Below are positions 28,346-38,103 of a DNA stretch of 47,260 nucleotides, piece after piece; the stretch's first letter is position 1; each line of letters starts with the position of its first letter. A program made the position numbers and the translations under genes. The notes beneath the pieces were generated by a model, which worked only from the letters and a program-made list of their open reading frames with translations, made no database searches and was not told the DNA's origin. The stretch lies in contig JAAUUJ010000010.1 in NCBI GenBank assembly GCA_012030715.1, forward strand, positions 1-47,260. Direction: 5' to 3'. Origin of the DNA: Synechococcaceae cyanobacterium SM2_3_1 (lineage in GTDB: Bacteria > Cyanobacteriota > Cyanobacteriia > Thermostichales > Thermostichaceae).

Positions 28346-28369
28346 AAAGGCTAGATTTCAGAGTCAACT

Positions 28370-29056
28370 ATGGCCCCTGATCTGCAACAGCAGCTTCCCA
28401 CCAGTGCTGAACTTCCTTCCTCAGATGACACACCAGTGGATAACGAAGATCAGAACTTTGTTCCCAATTTGCTTCTCTTTCTGCTTGAAGAGATCTGGAA
28501 GCACCGACAGGATTGGTACTTTGGTGTTGATATGGGGATCTATCACACCACTGGAATCAGTCCCCATGTCCCCATTGTTCCCGATGGGTTTCTCAGCCTG
28601 GGAGTTCCTCGTCGGAGGGGAAATACCTCCCGCCTCAGCTATGTTGTTTGGGAAGAACAGAACATCGTCCCCACCCTGGTGATTGAGGTGGCCTCCCTGA
28701 CACCTGGAGGGGAGTACGATCGTAAACTGGAGAGCTATGCTCGCCTGGGCGTCAAGTATTACCTGATCTACAATCCCAGCTACTGGCAATGGGATCGCCA
28801 TTTGCCCTTTGAAATGTATCGCCTAGAAGAGAAAGCCTACGAGCTGCAAGTGGGAGAACCCTATTGGATGCCTGAGGTAGGGCTGGGGATGGGTCGCGGT
28901 CAGTACCGATCCGGTGACATTAGCAGAGAGGTGCTCTACTGGTTTGATCAACAGGGAAAACGATATCTCACCGCTCAGGAGAAACTCGAAGCAGCAGAAG
29001 CCTTGCTGCAACACTATCAACAGAAATATGGAGATCTGCCTGAGACAACCACCTGA
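28370..29056 (+). CDS. Uma2 family (DUF820) PD-(D/E)XK nuclease-fold protein
   Basis: 228 residues. The Uma2 core spans about 35-185: VPDGFLSLGV (first catalytic Asp), PTLVIEVAS (the Glu of the ExK-like motif), YDRKLESYARLGVKYYLIYN (Lys and helix), then ELQVGEPYWMPEVGLGMG. The C-terminal tail contains the LTAQEKLEAAEALLQHYQQK helix common in cyanobacterial members. The family is massively expanded in cyanobacteria; its cellular role is not settled, with transposon-derived endonuclease suggested. Near the tandem coiled-coil genes and a methyltransferase. Confidence 0.85.
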   Translation: MAPDLQQQLPTSAELPSSDDTPVDNEDQNFVPNLLLFLLEEIWKHRQDWYFGVDMGIYHTTGISPHVPIVPDGFLSLGVPRRRGNTSRLSYVVWEEQNIVPTLVIEVASLTPGGEYDRKLESYARLGVKYYLIYNPSYWQWDRHLPFEMYRLEEKAYELQVGEPYWMPEVGLGMGRGQYRSGDISREVLYWFDQQGKRYLTAQEKLEAAEALLQHYQQKYGDLPETTT

Positions 29057-29147
29057 AAACTGAGACTTCACAAGTTTTTCAAGAGAGAAAGAACGAAGAA
29101 AGATTCCTGCGGCGGTAAAATGCTTGAGATCAATCTAGCCTGAATCT

Positions 29148-29999
29148 ATGAGTAGTCCCACCGCGATCGTCTTGCTCTCCTGCCCTGATCAGAAGGGACT
29201 GGTGGCTAAGCTTGCTAATTTCATCTACTCCAATGGTGGGAATATTATCCACGCCGATCAACACACAGATCTGGAAGTGGGCCGCTTCCTCAGTCGCATG
29301 GAATGGCAACTGCAGGATTTTAACCTCCCCCGCGAGATCATCGCCCCGGCCTTTGAGGCGATCGCCAAACCCCTGCAGGCAGACTGGCAACTGTTTTTTT
29401 CGGATCAGCCCAGCCGCATTGCCCTCTGGGTGAGTAAACAAGATCATTGCTTGCTCGATCTACTCTGGCGTTACCAGGCGGGAGAACTGCCAGCCAAGAT
29501 CCCTCTGATCCTTAGCAATCACTCGCTGCTCCAGCCAGTAGCCGCAACCTTCGGCATTGACTTTCATCATTTGCCCCTCACCCCAGAAACCAGACCAGAT
29601 CAGGAGGCAAAGGTAGTCCAACTGCTGCAGGAGTATGAGATTGACCTGGTTGTTCTGGCCAAGTATATGCAGATCCTCAGTCCAGATTTTCTGGAGCAAT
29701 CACCGCAAGTGATCAATATCCATCACTCGTTTCTGCCCGCGTTTGTTGGGGCAAATCCCTATCACCAGGCCTATGCGCGAGGAGTCAAGATCATTGGGGC
29801 CACTGCCCACTACGTCACCCCCGAACTGGATGCCGGACCGATCATCGAACAGGATGTGGTGCGGGTGAGTCACCGCGATGAGGTGCAGGATCTGATCCGT
29901 AAAGGCAAAGATCTGGAGCGGATCGTGCTGGCAAGAGCTGTCCGCCTCCACCTGCAACACCGGATTTTGATGTACAACAACCGCACCGTGGTGTTCTGA
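29148..29999 (+). CDS. purU: Formyltetrahydrofolate deformylase PurU
   Basis: 283 residues. Hydrolyses 10-formyl-THF to THF and formate, supplying formate and balancing one-carbon units for purine synthesis. An N-terminal ACT domain (about 1-80: LLSCPDQKGLVAKLANFIY, GGNIIHADQHTD) is followed by the formyltransferase fold with VVLAKYMQILSPDF, the catalytic Asn/His in VINIHHSFLPAFVGANPYHQ and the Asp in HYVTPELDAGPII. Length and motifs are canonical. purC lies 2.5 kb away, but the genes are not contiguous, so common regulation is not implied. Confidence 0.95.
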   Translation: MSSPTAIVLLSCPDQKGLVAKLANFIYSNGGNIIHADQHTDLEVGRFLSRMEWQLQDFNLPREIIAPAFEAIAKPLQADWQLFFSDQPSRIALWVSKQDHCLLDLLWRYQAGELPAKIPLILSNHSLLQPVAATFGIDFHHLPLTPETRPDQEAKVVQLLQEYEIDLVVLAKYMQILSPDFLEQSPQVINIHHSFLPAFVGANPYHQAYARGVKIIGATAHYVTPELDAGPIIEQDVVRVSHRDEVQDLIRKGKDLERIVLARAVRLHLQHRILMYNNRTVVF

Positions 30000-30023
30000 T
30001 CTGAATCCAAGTCCCCTTGATCT

Positions 30024-32234
30024 TTAGTTTTGAGACTGAGGATTGAAAGACATCAACTCTGGAGTGATGATCTCGGCAGGTAGCTGTTCAGGCTCATACA
30101 TATTAGAGACATACTCCTTCAGCATCCGCTCCGTATTAAAGAGGGGATTGAGGGTGCGCATGGCCTCCTTCACCCGTGCCAGCCAGCGGCGAGGGATTCC
30201 CTGCTCATCCCGCTCATAGAACATAGAAATCACTTCCTGTTCCAGCAGATCGTAGATGGAGGTGGCATCCAGATCATCCTGCAGGGCAGAGTCAATGCCA
30301 TCGATCGCTTCGCCCACAGCCCAGCCATTGTTGCCGTTGTAGCCTTCCGGCCACCAGCCATCCAGAACCGAGAGATTTAAGCCACCGCTGAAGCCCACTT
30401 TCTGACCTGAGGTTCCAGACGCCTCCAGAGGACGGCGGGGATTATTTAACCAGACATCTACCCCCTGCACCATATTGCGACCGACGTAGGCATCATAATT
30501 CTCAATGAAAGCTACCCGGTTGCTGATGGCTGGATGGCTAGACCATTCCAGGATCCGCTGGATCAGACGCTTGCCACCATCATCCCGAGGATGGGCTTTT
30601 CCGGCAAAGATAATCTGGACCGGACGAGCCTGGCTGGAGAAGATGCGCGTGATCCGCTCCAGATCCCGCAGGATCAGGTCGCCTCGCTTGTAGGTGCTAA
30701 AGCGGCGGGCAAAGCCAATCGTGAGAATATTTGGATCCAGGAGATGCGCAACCGCCTGAATCCGGTCATGGGATTCCCCACGGCTCCGGCGGGACCGAAG
30801 CACACGGTGACGCACAAATGAAACCAGCCGTTCCCGTAAAGCTGCCTTCCGCTGCCACAGTTCTTCATCCGGGATTTGATCGACTCGGGACCACACCTCA
30901 GGCTCAGAGATGCGATCCACCCAGTCTTTACCCAGGTATTGGTCATAGAGATCCCAGAAAAGGGGTGCCACCCAGGTGCGAGCATGCACTCCATTCGTGA
31001 TGTAGCTAATGGGAACCTCATCCACCGAGCGATTCGGATAAAGAGCCTGCCACATTTCACGGGAGACATGGCCGTGGAGTTTACTCACTCCATTAGTGGA
31101 ACGAGCATAACGCATGGCCAGGACCGTCATATTAAACCGTTCCCAGGAATCACCACTGCGGCGGGCCCCCAGCATCATGAATTGCTCGCGGCTTAAACCC
31201 AGGAGCGGCCAGAAGCTATTGAAGAAGGGATCCATTTCCTGGGGTTCAAAGGCATCATGTCCGGCAGGAACCGGGGTGTGGGTGGTAAAGATGCACTGGT
31301 TGCGAACTGTGGGCTCGGCTGCGAGCAGAGACGATCCTTTCTCCACCTGCTCCCGTAATAGCTCCAGGGTGAGGAAAGAGGCATGACCTTCATTCAGGTG
31401 AAAAACCGAAGGCGCAATACCGAGCTTGCGCAGCATGCGTACCCCCCCAATCCCCAGAACCACCTCCTGAGCAATCCGGGTATCCTTATTCCCCCCGTAG
31501 AGGTGGGCGGTAATCCAGCGATCGATCGGATCATTTTCAGGCAGATCGGTATCGAGCAGGTAGAGGGGAACACGACCCACATCCACGCGCCAAGCCCCAA
31601 TCTTGACGGTGCGCTCCCGCATCTGCACTTCCACGATCATGGGGGTGCCGTCCTGATGGCGAACACGGGTGACGGGCAGCTTGGTGAAATCAAAATCTTC
31701 GTACAGTTCACCCTGCCAGCCGCTCATATCCAGGCGCTGTTGAAAATAGCCCTGACGGTAGAGCATACCAATCGCCACCATGGGAATGCCCAGATCTGAG
31801 GCGGTCTTGAGGTGATCTGCGGCCAGCATGCCCAAGCCCCCAGAATACGTGGGCAAGGACTCATGCAAACCATACTCAGCACAAAAATAGGCAATCGGTC
31901 TTTGAGGATCATACTGGCGCATATTCTGCTTCGCCCAGGTATGATCTGCACGCATGTAGTCCTGGAAGATCTCACTCATGCGGCGCACCGTGGTCAGGTA
32001 ATTCACATCCGTGGCCAGAGCCGCCAGACGCAGATAGGAAACCTCCTCTAGCATGCGCACCGGATTGTGAGAGCACTGATCCCAGAGGACTGGATCCATT
32101 TCCCGAAAGACCGTGAGGTGATCTTGGTTCCAGGTCCACCAGTAGTTACGGGCGATCTCACACAGTGGTGTCAGCGCCTTAGGGAGTGCCGGACAGGCTT
32201 CAGGCTTCATTGACGCACTCGTGAATAGGACCAT
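30024..32234 (-). CDS. glgP: Alpha-glucan (glycogen) phosphorylase
   Basis: 736-residue GT35 enzyme of the DUF3417-containing class. It releases glucose-1-phosphate from glycogen or maltodextrin in the cytoplasm using pyridoxal phosphate. The N-terminal DUF3417 region (ARNYWWTWNQDHLTVFREMD) is followed by the catalytic domain: CAEYGLHESLPTYSGGLGML, HLNEGHASFLTLELL, TTHTPVPAGHDAF, YITNGVHARTWV, RRFSTYKRGDLIL, and PLEASGTSGQKVGFSGGLNL with the PLP Lys, then LDGWWPEGYNGNNGWAVGE. It is shorter than many members (about 850), mostly at the C-terminus, but all active-site blocks are present. Alternative start at internal Met9. Convergent with purU. Confidence 0.93.
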   Translation of the reverse strand: MVLFTSASMKPEACPALPKALTPLCEIARNYWWTWNQDHLTVFREMDPVLWDQCSHNPVRMLEEVSYLRLAALATDVNYLTTVRRMSEIFQDYMRADHTWAKQNMRQYDPQRPIAYFCAEYGLHESLPTYSGGLGMLAADHLKTASDLGIPMVAIGMLYRQGYFQQRLDMSGWQGELYEDFDFTKLPVTRVRHQDGTPMIVEVQMRERTVKIGAWRVDVGRVPLYLLDTDLPENDPIDRWITAHLYGGNKDTRIAQEVVLGIGGVRMLRKLGIAPSVFHLNEGHASFLTLELLREQVEKGSSLLAAEPTVRNQCIFTTHTPVPAGHDAFEPQEMDPFFNSFWPLLGLSREQFMMLGARRSGDSWERFNMTVLAMRYARSTNGVSKLHGHVSREMWQALYPNRSVDEVPISYITNGVHARTWVAPLFWDLYDQYLGKDWVDRISEPEVWSRVDQIPDEELWQRKAALRERLVSFVRHRVLRSRRSRGESHDRIQAVAHLLDPNILTIGFARRFSTYKRGDLILRDLERITRIFSSQARPVQIIFAGKAHPRDDGGKRLIQRILEWSSHPAISNRVAFIENYDAYVGRNMVQGVDVWLNNPRRPLEASGTSGQKVGFSGGLNLSVLDGWWPEGYNGNNGWAVGEAIDGIDSALQDDLDATSIYDLLEQEVISMFYERDEQGIPRRWLARVKEAMRTLNPLFNTERMLKEYVSNMYEPEQLPAEIITPELMSFNPQSQN

Positions 32235-32546
32235 GGAGAGCTACCTTTCCTTGCTGAAAATGGGCAACATGACTCGACACACCAGTCATGGCCCCATCAT
32301 CGGACAGACTTGAAAGCGATAGGCATTTTTCACACTCTCTATAGGATCAGAGTCTGACTTTTGGTCTAGGACTATTCGCCTCTTTGGCTCCAGAAGCCAG
32401 ATACAGCCATTTCTTGATCCCCCGTGGGGATCGCCAGAATCCTCAATATCCAGCTGAACTTGCCGCCATAACTGAGGAGGCGCACCCGAGGAAGTTCTGA
32501 GTTAGGCTGAAAACCCTCCGAGCTCAAGCGCAATGGGAGTAAAGTC
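32235..32546. other. Intergenic region between glgP and purC with two stem-loops
   Basis: No gene in about 310 bases. A perfect hairpin GATCCCC-CGT-GGGGATC lies at 32416-32432, and TGGCT-CCAGA-AGCCA lies just before it, near 32380-32400. Neither has a T-tract, so they could be elements of the purC leader or shared control sites. A GGGAGT ribosome-binding site precedes the purC ATG. Confidence 0.35.
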
Positions 32547-33347
32547 ATGGCCGACCCCAGTGAATCGTTACACCCTCTGGATCTGCTGTATGAGGGTAAA
32601 GCCAAGCGTGTTTATCTCACCGCTGATCCCGAGATCTTGATCTGTGAGTTTAAGGATGATGCCACGGCGTTTAATGCGGCAAAGCGGGGCACAATCACGG
32701 GTAAAGGCGAGGTGAACTGCACCATTGCGGCTCACCTGTTTACCTATCTGGCGGAGCATCAGATCCCGACCCATTATCTCCAACAGCTCTCACCTACCTC
32801 CATGCTGGTGCGGGGGGTGCAGATCCTGCCTCTGGAGGTGGTGGTGCGCAATCGGGCGGCGGGATCCCTCTGTAAACGGTTGGGAATTCTTCAGGGTCAG
32901 CACCTTACCCCCTCCCTGGTAGAGTTTTTCTTCAAAAATGATCAACTGGGCGACCCGCTGGTGACAGAGGATCATATTCAGTTACTGCAGCTGGCCACTG
33001 TGGATCAGGTGGAGCACTTACGGCAGATGGCGTTGCGAATTAATACTAGCCTGCAGTCTTTTTTCCAAGCTCGAGATCTGGAGCTGGTGGATTTCAAACT
33101 GGAGTTTGGCATTGGCACAGAGGGTCAGATCTTGCTAGCGGATGAAATTAGCCCCGACACCTGCCGCCTCTGGGATCTCACCCCCACGGGAACAGATCAG
33201 CCTCGTGTTCTGGATAAAGATCTCTTTCGCTTTGATCTGGGGGATCCCGTAGCCGGATATCAGGAAGTCCTGCAGCGGGTGTTACAGGTCCCTGATCTTT
33301 CTGCCCAGCAAAAAACTGCCCAGGATCATCACCCTGAGCAGCCTTAA
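32547..33347 (+). CDS. purC: Phosphoribosylaminoimidazole-succinocarboxamide synthase
   Basis: 266 residues. ATP-dependent ligation of aspartate to CAIR in de novo purine synthesis. Canonical signatures: LLYEGKAKRVYLT near the N-terminus, FKDDATAFNAAKRG, the RNRAAGSLCKRLGI segment, LVDFKLEFG, ILLADEISPDTCRLWD, and the C-terminal LDKDLFRFDLGDPVAGYQEV. A GGGAGT site lies 7 bases before the ATG. It converges on ftsH, leaving about 29 bases between stops, so a shared bidirectional terminator would be expected, though none is obvious. Confidence 0.95.
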   Translation: MADPSESLHPLDLLYEGKAKRVYLTADPEILICEFKDDATAFNAAKRGTITGKGEVNCTIAAHLFTYLAEHQIPTHYLQQLSPTSMLVRGVQILPLEVVVRNRAAGSLCKRLGILQGQHLTPSLVEFFFKNDQLGDPLVTEDHIQLLQLATVDQVEHLRQMALRINTSLQSFFQARDLELVDFKLEFGIGTEGQILLADEISPDTCRLWDLTPTGTDQPRVLDKDLFRFDLGDPVAGYQEVLQRVLQVPDLSAQQKTAQDHHPEQP

Positions 33348-33376
33348 GTTATCGAGTTGTACTGAATCAATGCTGA

Positions 33377-35273
33377 CTAGGCAAACTTAGGAATGCCAGC
33401 AGACTTATCCGGTATTGTGGTGTACTCAGCTACAATCGCCCGGAACTCATCCCCATCCAGGGTTCCTGTTCCACCAGCGTATCGGCCAGCCGATCCAGAA
33501 GCGTGCGGTATTCGGTCAGGATAGAAATGGCTCGCTCGTAACAACGATCCAGCATCTCTCGCACCTGTTTGTCGATCTTGGCTGCTACATCTTCCGAGTA
33601 CTCAGTCCGGTTACTCCAGCCTCCCCCAAGAAACACCTCATTATTGGGAGAATCCAGCATCAGGGGGCCCAATTCAGACATGCCAAAGCGGGTGACCATC
33701 TGCCGGACCAGGCTGGTGTTCTGCTGCAGATCATTGCTGGCCCCGGTGGTGGTTTCGCCGTAACCGAAGACAATTTCTTCCGCAGCCCGACCGCCAAAGC
33801 CAACGATCACCCGCTCCAGCAACCAGCCACGACTGTAAAGACCACTATCGATCTGCTCTTCATTGGGAAGTTGTGCGCAAAACCACCTGCCCCACTAGAG
33901 CGCGGAATGATCGTCACCTTGTTGAGGGGATCGGCATTCGGTAACAGGGTCATCAACAGAGCATGACCGGACTCGTGGTAGGCGATCAGACGCTTGCTCT
34001 TGCCGTCCAGCAGGGGAGGCTTGGTCAGTCCAATCGTGATCCGATCGATGGCGTCATCAATATCTTGATTGGTCACGGCAGTGCGTTGACGACGGGCAGC
34101 TAAAATTGCTGCTTCATTGAGCAGGTTAGCCAGATCTGCGCCAGCAAAACCCGGTGTGCGGCGAGCAATGGCCTCCAGATTCACCTCGTCATCCAGTTTC
34201 TTATCCCGAGCATGCACCCGCAGGATCTCATGACGACCTTTGAAGCTGGGCCGATCCACCGTTACCTGACGGTCAAAGCGACCAGGGCGAAGCAGCGCGG
34301 TATCCAGAACATCGGGACGATTCGTGGCGGCAATGATAATGATGCCGGTGTTACCCTCGAACCCGTCCATTTCCGTCAGTAACTGGTTCAGGGTTTGCTC
34401 CCGCTCATCGTTGCCACCCCCGATTCCAGCACCCCGCTGCCGACCCACCGCATCAATCTCATCAATGAAGATGATACAGGGGGCATTTTCTTTGGCCTTC
34501 TTAAACAGGTCTCGCACCCGTGAGGCCCCGACACCTACAAACATTTCTACAAACTCTGATCCGGAGATGGAGAAGAAGGGAACACCCGCTTCCCCAGCGA
34601 TGGCTTTTGCCAGCAAGGTTTTTCCGGTTCCTGGAGGGCCAACCAGCAGCACACCTTTGGGGATCTTGGCCCCGACAGCCGTGAAGCGCTCAGGCTTCTT
34701 GAGGAAGGTGACCACCTCTTGCAGCTCTTCTTTCGCCTCTTCAATGCCCGCCACATCATCAAACTTGATCCCAGTCTTGGCCTCCATCTGGAACCGTGCG
34801 CGGGACTTACCAAAGTTCATGGCCTGACCTGGACCGCTGGCACCGCCACTGGCCCGACGCAAGAGGAAGAACAGACCCACCAGCAAGAGAATCGGGATTA
34901 CCAAACTGCTGAGAAAGTCCCAGATCACTGCGGTGTCACGGCTTTCCACCACACCGACTTCAATACCCTCGCGGGTGAGGCGATCCACCAGCTGGGGCAC
35001 AGTGGCAGGGATCAGATCCACTCGATAGGTGGTTTTATTGCCCGTCTCGGAATCGGTGGCAACTACCTCCGCGACCGTATTGTTCTCCTCGAGCTGAACG
35101 CTGACAACCCGATCCTGCTCCAGGTACTGCAGAAAACGGCTGTAGTCCATCTTAGAGGGAATGGCGGCTTGGGCTGAGAAGCCAAGACTCTGCCAGAGAA
35201 AGAGACCCAGGATCAAACTAAGCAACAGCTGGGTGAACCGCTGCCCTCGGAAATGCTGTCTGAAATTATGCAT
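33377..35273 (-). CDS. ftsH: ATP-dependent zinc metalloprotease FtsH, two frameshifts
   Basis: Thylakoid or plasma-membrane AAA+ protease, about 632 residues after repair; cyanobacterial FtsH removes damaged photosystem II D1 and other membrane proteins. Order: TM1 (about 14-33), lumenal/periplasmic domain, TM2 (118-138), AAA domain with Walker A GPPGTGKT (212-219), Walker B DEID (271-274) and [23 protein letters not shown], then the zinc site HESGH (433-437). A base is missing near 33873-33876; repair gives [20 protein letters not shown]. Another is missing at TT 33463-33464; repair gives [19 protein letters not shown] and the stop at 33379-33377. Met 35273 is chosen over 35291. Two independent indels restoring conserved blocks point to sequence error. 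Confidence 0.92.
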
Positions 35274-35576
35274 AGCCAGGCATGTTGACAATGAGAATAC
35301 TTTAACAAACTTAACCTGTCAGCGAGAGTCACCACAAGGCCTGACTCACTTTCTGCAGAATGACCAGAAGGATAAAAGCTGTTTCAAACCGCAGTCGGGG
35401 TTTCCTTTGCTTATCTTCGATTCCAATCAACACCTCTGTAGACTGATTCCTAGAGCATCTCATCCACCCCAGGCGGTGGCTCTGCATTTAATCGGATCTC
35501 GCCTACGCGGTTTGACGGTTTACACCCCCTTTTGAATTGCTGTATTTCTAGTTACATTGACTGAACAGCCACGATC

Positions 35577-35792
35577 ATGCCAGTCCCTTCCCTCCCCACC
35601 CTTACCCGCGCCAACCGCCAGCTTTATCAGTTCATAGAGCAATATCAGCTGTTGCAACCGCAGCAGTGGGCACTGGCCCTGAAAATTCAACGGCAAACCC
35701 AGGGACCTCTGGAAGTGATCCTTTGGCAACTGGGGTTTTTGGACAGCCAGCACCTGAGCCTCTTCTGGCAGCTGCGGGAACAGTTGAGCTGA
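35577..35792 (+). CDS. Small conserved cyanobacterial protein, DUF2949-like
   Basis: 71 residues, soluble and helical: NRQLYQFIEQYQLLQPQQW, ALALKIQRQTQGPLEVILWQ, LGFLDSQHLSLFWQLREQL. The pattern (a helix, then LPxVLWQxGxLxxxQLxxxxxWL-like spacing) matches DUF2949, a short cyanobacteria-restricted family of unknown function. No ribosome-binding site is evident. It stands alone downstream of, and divergent from, ftsH. Recognition is from memory of the family pattern, so moderate confidence. Confidence 0.6.
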   Translation: MPVPSLPTLTRANRQLYQFIEQYQLLQPQQWALALKIQRQTQGPLEVILWQLGFLDSQHLSLFWQLREQLS

Positions 35793-36268
35793 TCAGTAGT
35801 CAAGTTAATACCTGCTCTAGCTATGAATTATTTGTAATCCAATCGGCAAACTCAGATACACGAGTGTAGCCTGCGGTAGAGAGGGCTCTGGCACAAATCA
35901 CTGGACCGTGGCTCGTGATCCCACTTAATTTCATTGCAAGACCTTGCCATCCATCGTTAAGGCCTCACCGGGCAAGGGCTCAATCCCAAAGAACCGCAAG
36001 AATGAAATAGCCCTGCCCAAGCAACAACTGCTGATCAACAATCTCGACTGGATCGTGAGATCTTCCAGCAGGCCCTGCAACTACCGGAATCAATTACTCA
36101 AGATCTGGGGGAACGCCAGCTGCGACTGGGACAATCAGAGGAGTGTGATACATTGATCAAAACAGTAACCCAACTGATGGAACAGGTCGCAGACTATGTA
36201 GCTGCATGGGAGCATTCCAAAAATCAGATCTCTTGGTGATGGATCTTTCTGAGAATTGGAAGACTTAA
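35793..36268. other. Mostly non-coding region with one gene remnant
   Basis: No intact gene in about 475 bases between the DUF2949-like gene and the hydrolase. The only coding-like stretch is the start-less frame at 36006-36239, listed separately. Nothing else with structure was seen. Confidence 0.5.
36006..36239 (+). pseudogene. Gene fragment without a start
   Basis: A 77-codon open stretch between two stops with protein-like composition: REIFQQALQLPESITQDL, QLRLGQSEECDTLIKTVTQL, MEQVADYVAAWEHS. It is amphipathic and helical, unlike random frames in this region, but has no ATG near its 5' end. I do not recognise the family. It could be the tail of a decayed gene, or of a gene whose start is hidden by an indel upstream, where there is weakly coding-like sequence from about 35945. 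An overlapping frame with an ATG at 35944 looks random. Confidence 0.35.
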
Positions 36269-37111
36269 ATGCCCGAGATGAAATATATGAAATCAAAGAT
36301 TTTCAGAAAAAATCTGATCGGGGAACTCAGCTGGAAGCGAATGATAAGATCCCTGCTGCTGGTCTACACATTTTTTGGTCTGTATGTCTATTTCAGATCT
36401 GACAGTATGATTTTCTTTCCTCAGCCTCCGAGCTATTCAGACACCGATGACATTCTCAAGATCCCTGTTACAGAGGAAGAAAGCATTTCCGCCAGGTATC
36501 TGATCAATCCAGCCTCTGGCTATACATTGATCTACATTCATGGCAATGCAGAGGATCTGGGACATATTGAGCCGATTCTGACTCAACTCTATACTTTGGG
36601 TTTTAGTATTTTCGCCTATGATTATCGCGGTTATGGAACCAGTGATGGCAGGCCCAGCGAGCGCAATGCCTATCGGGATGCAGAGGCTGTCTATAACTAC
36701 TTAACAGCGGAAAAAGGAATTGCTCCCAGTCGCATTATTCCCTATGGCCGCTCTGTGGGCGGTGGATCGGCAGTGGATCTCGCTTCTCGTCATCCCGTGG
36801 GTGGACTAATTCTCGAAAGCACGTTTACTTCTGCCTTCAGGGTAGTTCTTCCCTTTTCCATCCTGCCTTTTGACAAGTTTACTAACCTGAGAAAGTTATC
36901 GCGGATCCAGTGCCCACTCTTGGTCATTCATGGTGAGGCGGATGAAGTGATCCCAGTCTCTCATGGGAAAAGATTGTACGACTCGGCAACAGTCCCCAAA
37001 CTTTCGCTCTGGGTTGAAGGCGCAGGACACAATGATCTGTTCTGGGTCGTAGGGGATCAATACCCCACGATTCTGCATTCTTTTCTCGATCTTGTCGAAA
37101 CCCATCAATAG
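36269..37111 (+). CDS. Membrane-anchored alpha/beta hydrolase (BEM46/ABHD13-like)
   Basis: 280 residues. One N-terminal TM segment (about 26-42, MIRSLLLVYTFFGLYVYF) then the hydrolase fold: TLIYIHGNAEDLGH (oxyanion region HGN), FAYDYRGYGTSDGRPSE, the nucleophile Ser162 in YGRSVGGGSA, the acid Asp in VIHGEADEVIP and the base His in GAGHNDLF. The catalytic triad is complete. Substrates in this family are mostly undefined (esters or lipids). ATG 36269 follows GGAAG; in-frame ATGs at 36278 and 36287 are alternatives. Stand-alone gene, convergent with desC. Confidence 0.85.
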   Translation: MPEMKYMKSKIFRKNLIGELSWKRMIRSLLLVYTFFGLYVYFRSDSMIFFPQPPSYSDTDDILKIPVTEEESISARYLINPASGYTLIYIHGNAEDLGHIEPILTQLYTLGFSIFAYDYRGYGTSDGRPSERNAYRDAEAVYNYLTAEKGIAPSRIIPYGRSVGGGSAVDLASRHPVGGLILESTFTSAFRVVLPFSILPFDKFTNLRKLSRIQCPLLVIHGEADEVIPVSHGKRLYDSATVPKLSLWVEGAGHNDLFWVVGDQYPTILHSFLDLVETHQ

Positions 37112-37172
37112 GCTATAGTCACACTAATTGCCAGGGCAACTATCATGCTGAACAGCCTAGAGAACGATCATT

Positions 37173-37198
37173 AAAAAGCACCCCATGGATAGGAGTGC
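37173..37198 (-). terminator. Rho-independent terminator of desC
   Basis: On the minus strand GCACTCC-TATCCAT-GGGGTGC forms a 7-base-pair stem with one mismatch, followed directly by TTTTT (A5 at 37173-37177 on the plus strand). It lies 45 bases after the desC stop, in the convergent gap with the hydrolase gene. Confidence 0.6.
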
Positions 37199-37242
37199 AG
37201 TATTATCTCAGAGCTGATGCTGTATTTGATTGTCTTTGCAGC

Positions 37243-38103
37243 TTAAGCAGCAGGGCCAGTTGTAGATCTTTGGGCAACAGGAAGCACAACCTTCTGTGCC
37301 AGTCCTACCGTCTTCAGCATCCAGATCGACCACCAGGTCATGTCTATTTCCCACCATTGACGTCCCGCTGGAGCCACATTGGGTTGAGCATGATGATTGT
37401 TATGCCATCCTTCTCCATAAGTTAGCAGCGCTGCCCACCAGAGATTACGGGACTGATCTTCAGTGTCAAAGGTGCGATATCCCCACTTATGGGTGGCAGA
37501 ATTGATCAGCCAGGTACTATGCCAGAGGAAAACAGCCCGGAAAAACACTCCCCAGAACAAAAAGGGTAACCCCCCTAGCGAGTACAGGAGAATAGCTACA
37601 GGCACTTGCAGCAGCAAATGGTACTGATCGAGCCAGCGATAATATGAATTCCTGGCCAGATCCGGTGCATAGCGGTTGTAGTGATCGTAAGCAAAAAACT
37701 CAGAGCGTGGATAGAAGATCCAGAGCATATGACTCCACCAGAATCCACGACGGGCAGAGTAAGGATCTTTGTCTTCATGCTCGGTAAATGCATGGTGCAG
37801 ACGGTGACCCGCCACCCAGAAGATCGGTCCTCCCTGCAGGGCGAGTGCTCCGATGAAGGTCAGCAGATATTCTAACCAGCGAGGTACTTGCAAACTGTGA
37901 TGACTTAAGAGGCGGTGATACCCTAGACAGATCCCGATACTGCCAAAGAGCCAATGGAGAAGGATCATCACACCTAACGCCGACCAGGAGAAAAACAAGG
38001 GAGCCAGCAACGCGAGGACATGGATACTGCCAAAGAAAGCCACATTGACCCAGCTAAGGGTAGGTTCCCCCTGGGGATTCCCCTGAGTTTGAGCTGCAAC
38101 CAT
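37243..38103 (-). CDS. desC: Acyl-lipid delta-9 desaturase, DesC type
   Basis: 286-residue membrane di-iron desaturase introducing the first double bond into membrane lipid acyl chains; activity matters for growth in the cold. The three histidine boxes are present: HRLLSH (63-68), HRLHH (100-104) and HNNHH (about residue 240). Four hydrophobic helices lie between (HVLALLAPLFFSWSALGVMI; YLLTFIGALALQ; VPVAILLYSLGGLPFLFWGV). ATG 38103 is preferred to 38121 because AGGAG precedes it by 7 bases. The leader is long, which would fit temperature regulation, but I see no defined element. A hairpin terminator follows. Confidence 0.92.
   Translation of the reverse strand: MVAAQTQGNPQGEPTLSWVNVAFFGSIHVLALLAPLFFSWSALGVMILLHWLFGSIGICLGYHRLLSHHSLQVPRWLEYLLTFIGALALQGGPIFWVAGHRLHHAFTEHEDKDPYSARRGFWWSHMLWIFYPRSEFFAYDHYNRYAPDLARNSYYRWLDQYHLLLQVPVAILLYSLGGLPFLFWGVFFRAVFLWHSTWLINSATHKWGYRTFDTEDQSRNLWWAALLTYGEGWHNNHHAQPNVAPAGRQWWEIDMTWWSIWMLKTVGLAQKVVLPVAQRSTTGPAA

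Noticed and set aside
35944-36156. 70-residue ORF in the region after the DUF2949-like gene
   Set aside because: Composition is less protein-like than the overlapping frame at 36006-36239, which I list as a remnant.
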